Part shown: one piece after another, positions 20,115 through 27,302 of the stretch
Position numbering within the stretch: position 1 is the first letter of the stretch
Layout: each line of letters begins with the position of its first letter
From: Gammaproteobacteria bacterium
GTDB lineage: Bacteria > Pseudomonadota > Gammaproteobacteria > UBA9214
Length of the DNA: 35,552 nucleotides
Direction of reading: 5' to 3'
NCBI GenBank assembly: GCA_029860045.1
Contig: JAOUBY010000019.1
Coordinates: forward strand, 1 to 35,552
The notes under the pieces: model-generated
Told to the model about the DNA's origin: nothing
Database searches by the model: none
Seen by the model: only the letters and a program-made list of their open reading frames with translations
Made by a program: the position numbers and the translations under genes

Positions 20115-20143
20115 ATGGTACTGACGGCACCCTGCACTGACAA
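20115..20143 (-). promoter_or_regulatory. sigma70 promoter for dapA
   Basis: On the minus strand TTGTCA (20138-20143) and TACCAT (20115-20120) are separated by exactly 17 bp. The -10 box ends 33 bp upstream of the dapA ATG. Both hexamers match the consensus well enough to be the likely start of the dapA-bamC transcript. Confidence 0.6.
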
Positions 20144-20250
20144 GGTAATCATTGATTACAGGCGGGATTTCAGCGCCTGCCGCAGGTAAAAATGCTAGAC
20201 TTGTGCGGCACAGGCAGAATCACCTGCATGACGTCCGGGATATCTCCAAG

Positions 20251-20808
20251 ATGAAAGAAAATTCCAGCACCAACACGCACCAACTGGTGCTCGCCGCGCT
20301 CGGAGAGGACAAGACCGGCATCATCGACGACCTCTCGCGCAGCGTTCTGCACAGCGGCTGCACCATCAGTGACAGCCGCATGGTGGTTCTGGACGGTGAC
20401 TTCGCCCTGCTGCTGCAGGTCGCCGGAAACTGGAACAATATCGCCAAGCTGGAGAACCAGCTACCGGGCATCGAGACCCGGCTTGGCCTGACTATCACCG
20501 CACACCGTCCCGTTGAGCGTGAACACGACAAGGACCTGCTGCCCTATGCGGTTGATGTCGTGGCACTCGACCAGCCGGGCATCGTGCATAATCTCGCGCG
20601 GTTCTTTTCGCAGCGACAGATAAACATCCAGGAGATGGTTACCACGGGTTACCCGGCCGCCCATTCCGGTACACCCATGTTTTCCGTACACATGGTTATC
20701 CAGATCAGTGCCAGCGTGCAAATCGCCACCCTGCGCGAGGATTTCATGGAATTCTGTGACCAGCTGAATCTCGACGCGGTCATGGAACCGGCCAAGAATT
20801 ACCAGTAA
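20251..20808 (+). CDS. gcvR: glycine cleavage system transcriptional repressor (tandem ACT protein)
   Basis: GcvR binds glycine and antagonises GcvA at the gcv operon in E. coli. The 185-residue protein consists of two ACT domains: about 8-80 (LVLAALGEDKTGIIDDLSRSV, SDSRMVVLDGDFALLLQVAG) and about 95-170 (YAVDVVALDQPGIVHNLARFF, INIQEMVTTGY). No DNA-binding domain is present, as in GcvR. The frame continues upstream, but the ATG at 20251 gives the family-like MKENSSTNTHQLVLAALG. Divergent pairing with dapA and the bcp gene downstream reproduces the E. coli order. A link with glyA-derived glycine metabolism is plausible. Confidence 0.9.
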   Translation: MKENSSTNTHQLVLAALGEDKTGIIDDLSRSVLHSGCTISDSRMVVLDGDFALLLQVAGNWNNIAKLENQLPGIETRLGLTITAHRPVEREHDKDLLPYAVDVVALDQPGIVHNLARFFSQRQINIQEMVTTGYPAAHSGTPMFSVHMVIQISASVQIATLREDFMEFCDQLNLDAVMEPAKNYQ

Positions 20809-20860
20809 CCAAGATGTAAAGACCTCTTCTTATTTATTGCCCGCCAGGAACAACCACCGC

Positions 20861-21331
20861 ATGAGCAAAATCAAGATTGGCAAAAAGGTGCCGGACTTCA
20901 AACTGCCGGCAACCGGTGAACAGGATATCGCACTGTCCGATTTTACCGGCAAGTGCGTGGTCGTGTACTTCTACCCGAAAGACAGCACCCCCGGCTGCAC
21001 GACCGAGGGGCAGGACTTCAGGGACAAGATCAATACCTTCAGGCGCCGCAATACCGTGATACTGGGCATATCGCGCGACAGTGTGAAATCACATGAAAAT
21101 TTCAGATCGAAGCAACAGTTTCCCTTTGACCTGCTGTCCGATGCCGGGGAAAAGGCCTGCACGCTGTTTGACGTGATCAAGGAAAAGAACATGTACGGCA
21201 AAAAGGTCATGGGCATCGAACGCAGCACCTTCCTGATCGATGAAAAGGGCGTGCTGCGCCACGAATGGCGCAAGGTGAAAGTGCCAGGACATGTCGACGA
21301 GGTGCTGGAAGCAATAAAGGCGCTTGGCTAA
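20861..21331 (+). CDS. bcp: thioredoxin-dependent peroxiredoxin, Bcp/PrxQ family
   Basis: Bcp reduces hydrogen and alkyl peroxides in the cytoplasm. The 156-residue thioredoxin-fold protein has the active-site motif PKDSTPGCTTEGQDF with peroxidatic Cys at residue 46. The resolving Cys five residues later in E. coli Bcp is absent (Gln51 here). The remaining cysteines are Cys32 and that in EKACTLF. So the enzyme either uses another resolving thiol or works as a 1-Cys form, which is known within the family. The start follows AGGAA by about 10 nt; an upstream TTG is not needed. The gene is 52 bp after gcvR and ends next to the REP cluster. Confidence 0.94.
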   Translation: MSKIKIGKKVPDFKLPATGEQDIALSDFTGKCVVVYFYPKDSTPGCTTEGQDFRDKINTFRRRNTVILGISRDSVKSHENFRSKQQFPFDLLSDAGEKACTLFDVIKEKNMYGKKVMGIERSTFLIDEKGVLRHEWRKVKVPGHVDEVLEAIKALG

Positions 21332-21334
21332 ACA

Positions 21335-21521
21335 TCGCGCCTGCAAGGCGCTCCTACAACAATAAGATGCGCCTGTAGGAGCGGACCGCGTCCGCGATCT
21401 TTTTAAGATAACCATCGCGCTTGCGAAGCGCTCCTACATCAATAGAAACTCCTGTAGGAGCGCCTTGCAGGCGCGATATACAAATGGTTAGCCCCTGTCG
21501 CGGATGAAATCCACTCCCGCA
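21335..21521. repeat. REP/BIME-like repeat cluster between bcp and the AI-2E permease gene
   Basis: The gap between these convergent genes is almost wholly occupied by five units of the same palindromic family as at 5452-5697: F 21335-21358 (minus), G 21374-21397 (plus), H 21415-21438 (minus), I 21453-21476 (plus), J 21498-21521 (minus, degenerate). F-G and H-I are inverted pairs with CTCCTACA facing TGTAGGAG across 14-15 bp. Their own stems (for example GCGGAC-CGC-GTCCGC in G) are perfect. The pairs could form large cruciforms or RNA hairpins and may end or protect transcripts from both sides. Confidence 0.9.
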
Positions 21522-21543
21522 TAACAGGGCATGCCTGTCTAAA

Positions 21544-22626
21544 TCACGCAGGTGCCGCCGTGCCCGGCGCATCCTCTTCCTTGCCCTTCTTGGGCCAGGC
21601 CTGCATCACGGCCTGCACCAGCGTGGCCAGTGGAATGGCGAAAAACACGCCCCAGAACCCCCACAGTCCGCCAAACACCAGGATGGCGATGATGATCGCC
21701 ACCGGGTGCAGGTTAACCACCTCGGAAAACAGCAGTGGCACCAGCAGGTAACCGTCCAGCGCCTGCAACACCAGATAGGCCATCAACAACCAGCCGCTCT
21801 CGGCACTCCAGCCCCACTGAAACCACGCAATCATGGCAACCGGCACAGTCACCGCTGCGGCACCAATGTACGGAATAATTACTGACAGCCCCACCATGGT
21901 TGCCAGCAGCAGGGCATATTGCAGACCCATAATGGTAAAGAGGGCAAAGGCTGCCCCGCCGACAATGAAAATCTCCCAGACCTTGCCGCGCACATAATTG
22001 GAAACCTGCTCATTGACATCCCGGGTCACCTCGTCAACCAGCCGGCGTTGCCGCGGCAGGCGCTGGCTGAACCACGCCAGGATTCGGGTCTTGTCCTTGA
22101 GAAAGAAAAACGCCAGCACCGGCACCAGGATGATGTAGACCATCAGCGAGATCAGCCCGAACACGGCCGGCAGTGACAATGACAACACGCGCTGGCTCAA
22201 CTCGGTAATCTCCGCACGGATTGTCGCCCCCAGCTCATGCACCTGCTCCGCGTTAAACATGTTCGGGTATTTCTCCGGCAGCTGCAGCAGGACATCCTGT
22301 CCCAGCTGGATAATATCCGGCAACTGGCTTACCAGTTGAGTGACCTGTGTGAACAGGCGCGGCACCAGCCAGAACATGGCAAACACCAGGAACGACATGA
22401 ACAACAGGAACACCACCGTCACCGCGGATACGCGCGGCGCACCCAGCTGATGGAATTTCTCGACCACACCATCCAGCAGGTAGGCAATCACTACACCGGC
22501 CAGCACCGGCGCCAGCATCTGGCCCAGTGTAAGCATGACGATGAAAAAGAGCGCCAGCAGCAACACCAGGATGACTGCCTGCGGGTCGGAAACGGTACGC
22601 TGGTACCATTCGTAGAGGATGTTCAT
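21544..22626 (-). CDS. AI-2E family transporter (UPF0118/PerM type)
   Basis: The 360-residue inner-membrane protein has about eight hydrophobic segments: two near residues 18-55 and one or two around 68-90, then a large soluble loop (about 95-150), then segments around 155-180, 210-240 and 245-335. The pattern matches AI-2E/PerM permeases, as do VGLSVIIPYIGAAAVTVPVA and the terminal GGLWGFWGVFFAIPLATLV. Substrates proposed for the family include AI-2 export and Na+/H+ exchange; the substrate here cannot be told. It starts 1 nt after the stop of the 130-residue gene upstream, so translation is coupled. The charged C-terminus KKGKEEDAPGTAAPA is cytoplasmic. Confidence 0.88.
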   Translation of the reverse strand: MNILYEWYQRTVSDPQAVILVLLLALFFIVMLTLGQMLAPVLAGVVIAYLLDGVVEKFHQLGAPRVSAVTVVFLLFMSFLVFAMFWLVPRLFTQVTQLVSQLPDIIQLGQDVLLQLPEKYPNMFNAEQVHELGATIRAEITELSQRVLSLSLPAVFGLISLMVYIILVPVLAFFFLKDKTRILAWFSQRLPRQRRLVDEVTRDVNEQVSNYVRGKVWEIFIVGGAAFALFTIMGLQYALLLATMVGLSVIIPYIGAAAVTVPVAMIAWFQWGWSAESGWLLMAYLVLQALDGYLLVPLLFSEVVNLHPVAIIIAILVFGGLWGFWGVFFAIPLATLVQAVMQAWPKKGKEEDAPGTAAPA

Positions 22627-22627
22627 G

Positions 22628-23020
22628 TCACTCGCCTTCTCGCCCGGCCTTCAGTTGCCGGTAGTGCGATGCAAAGATCTCCTCCAGCTCGTCAATGACC
22701 GGCGCGGCATCGGTACCCTGCATGATGTTGGTCGCGACGATATCCGAGGTCGCACTCAGCATCTCGCTCTTGTCCAGCATCGGGTAGGTCTTTGCCAGGC
22801 GCTTGAGCCCGGCAACGATTGATTCGCCGGGTGGACGTTCGATTGCTTCCGGGTCCGGCACCGTGACCGGCTCCAGGCTCGGCACGACCATGCCTGTCAG
22901 TACCTGCGGTACAGCACCACCACGCGCTGCGAGGAATTCAGCAAACGCCTGCAGTGCTGCCTGGTCACCAGGCGCAAGGTTTTCAAACAGGCTCAGGAGT
23001 TGCTGCGCCTGCGCACTCAT
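22628..23020 (-). CDS. unknown 130-residue protein in the lysR-permease operon
   Basis: The product is soluble, with no signal peptide. It begins with a helical segment (LLSLFENLAPGDQAALQAFAEF), has a Pro-rich middle (about 48-65, VPSLEPVTVPDPEAIERPPG), and ends with a helical region (SIVAGLKRLAKTYPMLDKSEM followed by DELEEIFASHYRQLK). No catalytic motif is visible and the family is not recognised. It lies 9 bp after lysR and 1 nt before the permease gene, so all three are probably one transcript. Its helical, acidic character would suit a protein-protein contact role, which is only a guess. Confidence 0.65.
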   Translation of the reverse strand: MSAQAQQLLSLFENLAPGDQAALQAFAEFLAARGGAVPQVLTGMVVPSLEPVTVPDPEAIERPPGESIVAGLKRLAKTYPMLDKSEMLSATSDIVATNIMQGTDAAPVIDELEEIFASHYRQLKAGREGE

Positions 23021-23029
23021 GACAACGAT

Positions 23030-23938
23030 TTAACTGTCATCTTTATGCGACTGGCAATAGGCGCGCGCAAAATCAAGCAACTCATCCATCGCGCGCTGGC
23101 GGAACTTCTGTTTCTGATGCACAAAGGAGAATGGTCGCTCCAGCGGCGGATCGAGTTCCAGCGCAACCAGCGTGCCCAGTTGCAGCTCCTTGTGTATGGT
23201 CACTTCCGAGACGATCGACACGCCCATGCTGGCCTCCACCGCGCCCTTGATCGCCTCGGGACTACCCAGTTCCATGGCGATCGTCAGGTCAGCCGCCTTG
23301 AGGCCGGAACCGGCAAGGTACTCTTCGATCACCTCGCGCGTACCGGAACCCTCTTCACGGGCAATAAACGCATGATCAAGCAGGTCGCTGAATTTGACTT
23401 TCTTCTTGCCGGCAAGCGCATGCCGGGGCGGCACGATGGCAACCAGTCGGTCATGGCGACAGTTCTCAACGACCAGGTTCTTGTTCATGACCGGCGCCTC
23501 GACCACACCGAGGTCGATATCGTTGTTCTCTACCATGGAAACGATACCGTCGGAATTTGATACCTTGAGGTGCACGTTGACGTCCGGGTATTCCTTTTTG
23601 AAGTCACCCAGCAACGAGGGCAGCATGTACTCTGCAATCGTGGTGCTTGCACCAATGATCAGGATGCCGCTGATCTCACCGGTCATATCCCTGACCGCAT
23701 TATCCATCTTGGCATACAGGTCGAAAATCTGCGCCGCATACTCATACACGCGCTCACCGGCATCGGTCAGGCTGATGCGATTATGGGTTCGGTCAAACAA
23801 ACGCGTGTTGAAATATTCTTCCAGCTGACGCACCTGGAAAGTCACCGCTGGCTGCGTCATATGCAGGCTCTCGGCCGCCTTGGTAAAACTCAGCAGACGT
23901 GCAACGGTATGAAACACCTGTAATCTGCGGTCAGCCAT
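23030..23938 (-). CDS. LysR-family transcriptional regulator
   Basis: The 302-residue protein has the N-terminal winged helix-turn-helix (about 1-62: FHTVARLLSFTKAAESLHMTQ then FDRTHNRISLTDAGERVYEYA), a linker helix, and a two-lobed substrate-binding domain (about 90-295) starting GILIIGASTTIAEYMLPSLL. The sub-lineage resembles CysB/CbbR-type regulators of inorganic sulfur and carbon metabolism, but the effector cannot be read from sequence. AGGAA lies upstream of the ATG. It is first in a three-gene run with the 130-residue protein and the permease, and divergent from the LolA-like gene. Confidence 0.9.
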   Translation of the reverse strand: MADRRLQVFHTVARLLSFTKAAESLHMTQPAVTFQVRQLEEYFNTRLFDRTHNRISLTDAGERVYEYAAQIFDLYAKMDNAVRDMTGEISGILIIGASTTIAEYMLPSLLGDFKKEYPDVNVHLKVSNSDGIVSMVENNDIDLGVVEAPVMNKNLVVENCRHDRLVAIVPPRHALAGKKKVKFSDLLDHAFIAREEGSGTREVIEEYLAGSGLKAADLTIAMELGSPEAIKGAVEASMGVSIVSEVTIHKELQLGTLVALELDPPLERPFSFVHQKQKFRQRAMDELLDFARAYCQSHKDDS

Positions 23939-23989
23939 GTGATTTCCTGTCGGCGCGCATACGCCGGTGATGATTTTTTCAGGCTGTTG

Positions 23990-24018
23990 AGCCTATGATG
24001 ATAGTCATTGCTTGTCAA
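23990..24018 (-). promoter_or_regulatory. sigma70 promoter for the lysR operon
   Basis: On the minus strand a perfect TTGACA (24013-24018) and TAGGCT (23990-23995) are separated by 17 bp. The spacer holds an ATGA...TCAT partial dyad (ATGACTATCATCAT, 23996-24009), which could be the T-N11-A type site used by LysR proteins for self-regulation. The operator reading is inference. Confidence 0.55.
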
Positions 24019-24096
24019 ACACTTAGCTGCTGCATGCAGGCATTTAACAGGGCCGTTGCGGAAATTCTTCCTGTCATCGGCGGTCACAGTCTGTAG

Positions 24097-24125
24097 ACCC
24101 CCGTCACCCGATGCCGGGTAGGGGT
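24097..24125 (+). other. strong nested hairpin in the 313-bp lysR to LolA-like gap
   Basis: The sequence ACCCC-cgtc-ACCCG-atgc-CGGGT-a-GGGGT folds into an inner 5-bp stem with a 4-nt loop and an outer 5-bp stem. It lies about 130 bp upstream of the LolA-like start. There is no T-run, so it is not a standard terminator. It could be part of a structured leader or a small RNA. Nothing else is recognised in 23939-24251 apart from the lysR promoter. Confidence 0.4.
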
Positions 24126-24251
24126 GGTCGCTGTAAACGGCACCGCCCAGACCCAGGCCCACGTGAAATGCGCGGACACGGGAAGGTGACCGGCAATTAC
24201 CGTAGAATATCGCACTGCTGCTGCTTCAAACCAAGTCACAGGAGAACGAAG

Positions 24252-25040
24252 ATGAGGATACCTGACAGGCTGCTACCGGCATTGATACTGTGCCTGCTGC
24301 CACTGGGCACCACGGCCGGGACGCCCGAGGAAGAGGGGCTGGCAATTGCCGTGGAAGCAGACCGGCGCGACACCGGCTTTGGTGATTACACCAGTGACGT
24401 AAAGATGATCCTGAAGAACAAGCAGGGACAGGAAAGTACCCGCGTGATTCGTTCGAAGAACCTGGAAGTGACTGGCGACGGCGACAAGAGCCAGACAATC
24501 TTTGATGAACCACGCGACGTGCAGGGCACCGCCCTGCTCAGCTTCACCCACAAGGAAGGCCCGGATGACCAGTGGCTCTACCTGCCGGCCCTGAAGCGCG
24601 TAAAGCGCATCGCATCGGACAACAAGTCCGGTCCGTTCATGGGCAGTGAATTTGCCTACGAGGACATTACCTCGCAGGAGGTCGACAAGTACACCTACAA
24701 GTACCTGCGTGACGAAACGCTGGATGGCCTGGACGTATTTGTTTTCGAGCGCTACCCGAAAGACAGGAAGTCAGGCTACACCCGCCAGATCGTGTGGCTT
24801 GACAAGGAACACTACAAGGAACGCAAGATCGAATACTACGACCGCAAGAACGCACTGCTGAAAACACTGGTATTCACCGAATACAATCAGTACAACGACA
24901 AGTTCTGGCGCGCGCACAACATGTACATGGTAAATCACCAGACCGGCAAGAGTACGCGACTGCTGCAGTCCAATTACCAGTTCAACATCGGACTGACTGA
25001 CCGTGATTTTGACAAGAACTCACTCAAGCGCGCCAGGTAA
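24252..25040 (+). CDS. LolA-like outer-membrane lipoprotein-sorting family protein
   Basis: The 262-residue protein has a signal peptide (MRIPDRLLPALILCLLPLGTTAG, cut about residue 22) and a periplasmic domain of the LolA-like type that accompanies RND/MMPL exporters. Typical motifs are SDVKMILKNKQGQESTRVIR, DEPRDVQGTALLSF, QWLYLPALKRVKRI, FMGSEFAYEDI and RKIEYYDRKN. The fold is a half-barrel that holds a lipid, so lipid or hydrophobic-substrate handling is expected. AGGAG is 8 nt before the ATG at 24252; the longer upstream frame has no signal and is rejected. An outer-membrane barrel gene follows 9 bp later. The usual RND partner is absent. Confidence 0.85.
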   Translation: MRIPDRLLPALILCLLPLGTTAGTPEEEGLAIAVEADRRDTGFGDYTSDVKMILKNKQGQESTRVIRSKNLEVTGDGDKSQTIFDEPRDVQGTALLSFTHKEGPDDQWLYLPALKRVKRIASDNKSGPFMGSEFAYEDITSQEVDKYTYKYLRDETLDGLDVFVFERYPKDRKSGYTRQIVWLDKEHYKERKIEYYDRKNALLKTLVFTEYNQYNDKFWRAHNMYMVNHQTGKSTRLLQSNYQFNIGLTDRDFDKNSLKRAR

Positions 25041-25049
25041 AAAAACCGC

Positions 25050-26282
25050 ATGAGAAAACTGCTCTATGCCCTCGCCTGCCTGCTGCCGGCACTCCCGGTA
25101 CAGGCCGGTGACTGGCGTGGCAGCATCACTGCCGAACTGACCGGCTTTCCGGAGCAGGCGGCTGATCCGGCCCAGCACCGCAGTTACGCCGCGCTGGCGC
25201 TGGAACCTGAATATTTCAAAGAATGGAATAATCGACACGACCTGTTCACGTTCAAGCCCTACCTGATACTTGATTCCCATGATGACAATCGTTCACATGG
25301 GGATATACGTGAACTTTCCTGGATTCATGCAGCACGTGACTGGGAAACCAATATCGGTATCAGCAAGGTGTACTGGGGCGTGACCGAGGCCGCGCACCTG
25401 GTCGACGTCATCAACCAGACCGATGCCGTTGTCAATGAAGATGGCGAAGACAAGCTTGGGCAGCCAATGGCCAAACTGACCCTGATTCGTGACTGGGGCG
25501 TCGTTGACCTGTTCGTGCTGCCGGGATTCCGCGAGCGCACCTTCCCCGGACGGCAGGGCCGCCCGCGTTTCTCCATCCCGATCAGCGACAATCCGCTGTA
25601 TGAATCCGGCGCCAGGGACCTGCACACCGATTTTGCCGCGCGCTGGTCACATTCCATCGGCGCATTTGATATCGGTGTGTCGCACTTCACCGGCACCGGC
25701 CGCGAGCCCCGCTTTGTCATCCAGCCTGGCGCCTACAACCCGCAGACCATGACAATCAGTGAAATCACACCGTTCTATGAAATCATCCACCAGACCAGCC
25801 TCGACCTGCAGGCCGTTTACGGTGGCTGGTTGTGGAAACTGGAGGCCGTGGTGCGCAACGGCCAGGGGGAGCGGATCGAATCGCTTGCCGGCGGCTACGA
25901 GTACACCTTTGTCGGCATCAATGAATCTGCTGTCGACGTTGGCATCATCACCGAGTATCTGTATGACAGCCGCGGTGATGACGTCGACCCGGCAGACACG
26001 CTTACCGGACAGCCGTTTTTCACCTCGGCCTTTCAGAACGATCTGGTGCTGGGTGCACGCTTCACGCTAAATGACGCCGCCAGTTCCGAGTTGCTCGCCA
26101 GTGTAATCGTTGACCTCGAGGGTGGTGGCCAGAGTTATAACCTGGAGGCGAGCCGGCGGCTTGGTGATAACTGGAAGCTGTCTCTTGAAGCGCGCGGCCT
26201 GAAGAATATCCCCGACAACAACGTATTTGCCAGCTTCAGGGATGACACCCGGCTACGCGTCGAACTGGCGCGCTATTTCTGA
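25050..26282 (+). CDS. predicted outer-membrane beta-barrel protein
   Basis: The 410-residue product begins with a clear signal peptide (MRKLLYALACLLPALPVQA, then GDWRG). The mature part alternates hydrophobic and polar residues in amphipathic strands separated by acidic turns, with aromatic girdle residues, and ends RVELARYF with the C-terminal Phe recognised by the BAM machinery. Motifs such as WIHAARDWETNIGISKVYWG and EAAHLVDVINQTD resemble the barrels encoded beside LolA-like proteins. It is co-directional with and 9 bp after the LolA-like gene, suggesting a joint envelope lipid or exporter function. No enzymatic motif is seen. The next gene converges 15 bp away with no terminator between. 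Confidence 0.78.
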   Translation: MRKLLYALACLLPALPVQAGDWRGSITAELTGFPEQAADPAQHRSYAALALEPEYFKEWNNRHDLFTFKPYLILDSHDDNRSHGDIRELSWIHAARDWETNIGISKVYWGVTEAAHLVDVINQTDAVVNEDGEDKLGQPMAKLTLIRDWGVVDLFVLPGFRERTFPGRQGRPRFSIPISDNPLYESGARDLHTDFAARWSHSIGAFDIGVSHFTGTGREPRFVIQPGAYNPQTMTISEITPFYEIIHQTSLDLQAVYGGWLWKLEAVVRNGQGERIESLAGGYEYTFVGINESAVDVGIITEYLYDSRGDDVDPADTLTGQPFFTSAFQNDLVLGARFTLNDAASSELLASVIVDLEGGGQSYNLEASRRLGDNWKLSLEARGLKNIPDNNVFASFRDDTRLRVELARYF

Positions 26283-26297
26283 CCGGCGTGTGCCCGT

Positions 26298-27065
26298 CTA
26301 GCGCTGTGCGGCTACCGGCTGTTCCTGCTGACGGCAGTCCTGCAGAGCCTGCCGGAACAAGCCGGTAATACTCTTCACCGGACTGACCTCGTCCAGCACA
26401 GCGAGAATCAGCTGCGAGCGGTTCTTTACATTGAACTTGCGAAACAGCGTGGTGAGATGGGCCTTGACGCCCTGGTTTGAAAGGAAGATGCGTTCCGCTA
26501 TCTCCCCCGTCGATAATCCCTGCATGATCAGCTCCAGCACCTCCGCTTCACGCACGGTAAGGCGCTCATCCAGCTTCCTGACACGGTTCTGGATACCATC
26601 CAGCAGGGACTGATCACTGATGAAACGTTCCATGATGTGACGTTCTGCCCAGTAGCCTCCGTTACTGACGGCCTCCAGCCCCATCAGAATATGCTCGGCA
26701 TTCATTTTTTCATTGAAATAACCGTGCGCACCCGACTGGATAATCCGGTAGAGGTAGTCATCCGGCATCGACTGCCCGAAAACCAGCACATGCATACCGG
26801 GAAATCCCTTGACCATTCCGCTGATGAAGTCTTCAACCGGTTCCGGCCTGGAGTCTTCCTGGACCAGCAGGAAGTCCGGAGGACTGCCTACAAAATGCCT
26901 CATGCAGGGCTCACCCGGTGAAACGCACACGATGTTGCCGGCGATTGCGCTGGTATTGAGAATGCGCACGATGCCATCGACAAAGAAATCCTGGCGCGCA
27001 ATGATCAGTGTCTTGTGCGTGAGTTTAGCGTCGGTAATCTGTCTGCCTGCAGCCTGAATTAACAT
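26298..27065 (-). CDS. LuxR/CsgD-type transcriptional regulator with degenerate receiver domain
   Basis: The 255-residue protein has an N-terminal receiver-like domain (about 15-140) and a C-terminal LuxR helix-turn-helix (about 168-232, LTVREAEVLELIMQGLSTGE, IAERIFLSNQGVKAHLTTLF). In the receiver, the acidic pair near the start of true receivers is replaced (LIIARQDFFVDGIV), and the phospho-acceptor position in PDFLLVQEDSRPEP is Gln. Only the Lys of FNEKMNAEHI remains. It is therefore unlikely to be controlled by phosphorylation and resembles CsgD and VpsT, some of which respond to cyclic di-GMP. A good AGGAAGGGG site precedes the ATG. The promoter region is unusually AT-rich. Confidence 0.88.
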   Translation of the reverse strand: MLIQAAGRQITDAKLTHKTLIIARQDFFVDGIVRILNTSAIAGNIVCVSPGEPCMRHFVGSPPDFLLVQEDSRPEPVEDFISGMVKGFPGMHVLVFGQSMPDDYLYRIIQSGAHGYFNEKMNAEHILMGLEAVSNGGYWAERHIMERFISDQSLLDGIQNRVRKLDERLTVREAEVLELIMQGLSTGEIAERIFLSNQGVKAHLTTLFRKFNVKNRSQLILAVLDEVSPVKSITGLFRQALQDCRQQEQPVAAQR

Positions 27066-27190
27066 AGCGCCCCTTCCTGTTTATCGATTTGATATTATAT
27101 TAGACTATAATAATATAATGTGCAACTGTAATATCGACACAGGACAATACCACTAACTTATTGTATTACTTGTAGTTGTATTACATTTTA
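27066..27190 (-). promoter_or_regulatory. AT-rich promoter region of the LuxR-type regulator gene
   Basis: This stretch is markedly more AT-rich than the surrounding DNA and holds several A/T tracts and imperfect inverted repeats (27092-27118). A TATAAT lies on the minus strand at 27094-27099, 28 bp upstream of the ATG; no good -35 is at the standard distance. The rest of the gap to 27302 shows no gene. Such AT-rich control regions are common for surface-matrix regulators and may attract nucleoid proteins; that reading is inference. Confidence 0.5.
27161..27184. repeat. 9-bp direct repeat TTGTATTAC, 15-bp period
   Basis: TTGTATTAC occurs at 27161-27169 and 27176-27184, with a related inverted GTAATA near 27127. 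The repeats lie about 100-120 bp upstream of the LuxR-type start on its far promoter side, so they could be operator half-sites. Binding by the adjacent regulator itself is a guess. Confidence 0.5.
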
Positions 27191-27302
27191 CGGCCAAGAG
27201 GGTGGGCGCATACTGGATATCTGTTCGACTCCGGTTCATCCAGAATTCGGGATTAAGTAGCCAAAAGGCCAGGAAAACCGGCGTGGAGAGCGAGCGTAAC
27301 GT

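Noticed and set aside
24111-24251. Longer start for the LolA-like gene
   Set aside because: The extension has no signal peptide, whereas the ATG at 24252 has both AGGAG and a clear signal peptide.
27220-27260. tRNA-like GTTCGACTCC segment in the gap after the AT-rich region
   Set aside because: No matching acceptor, D-arm or anticodon stem could be found around it.
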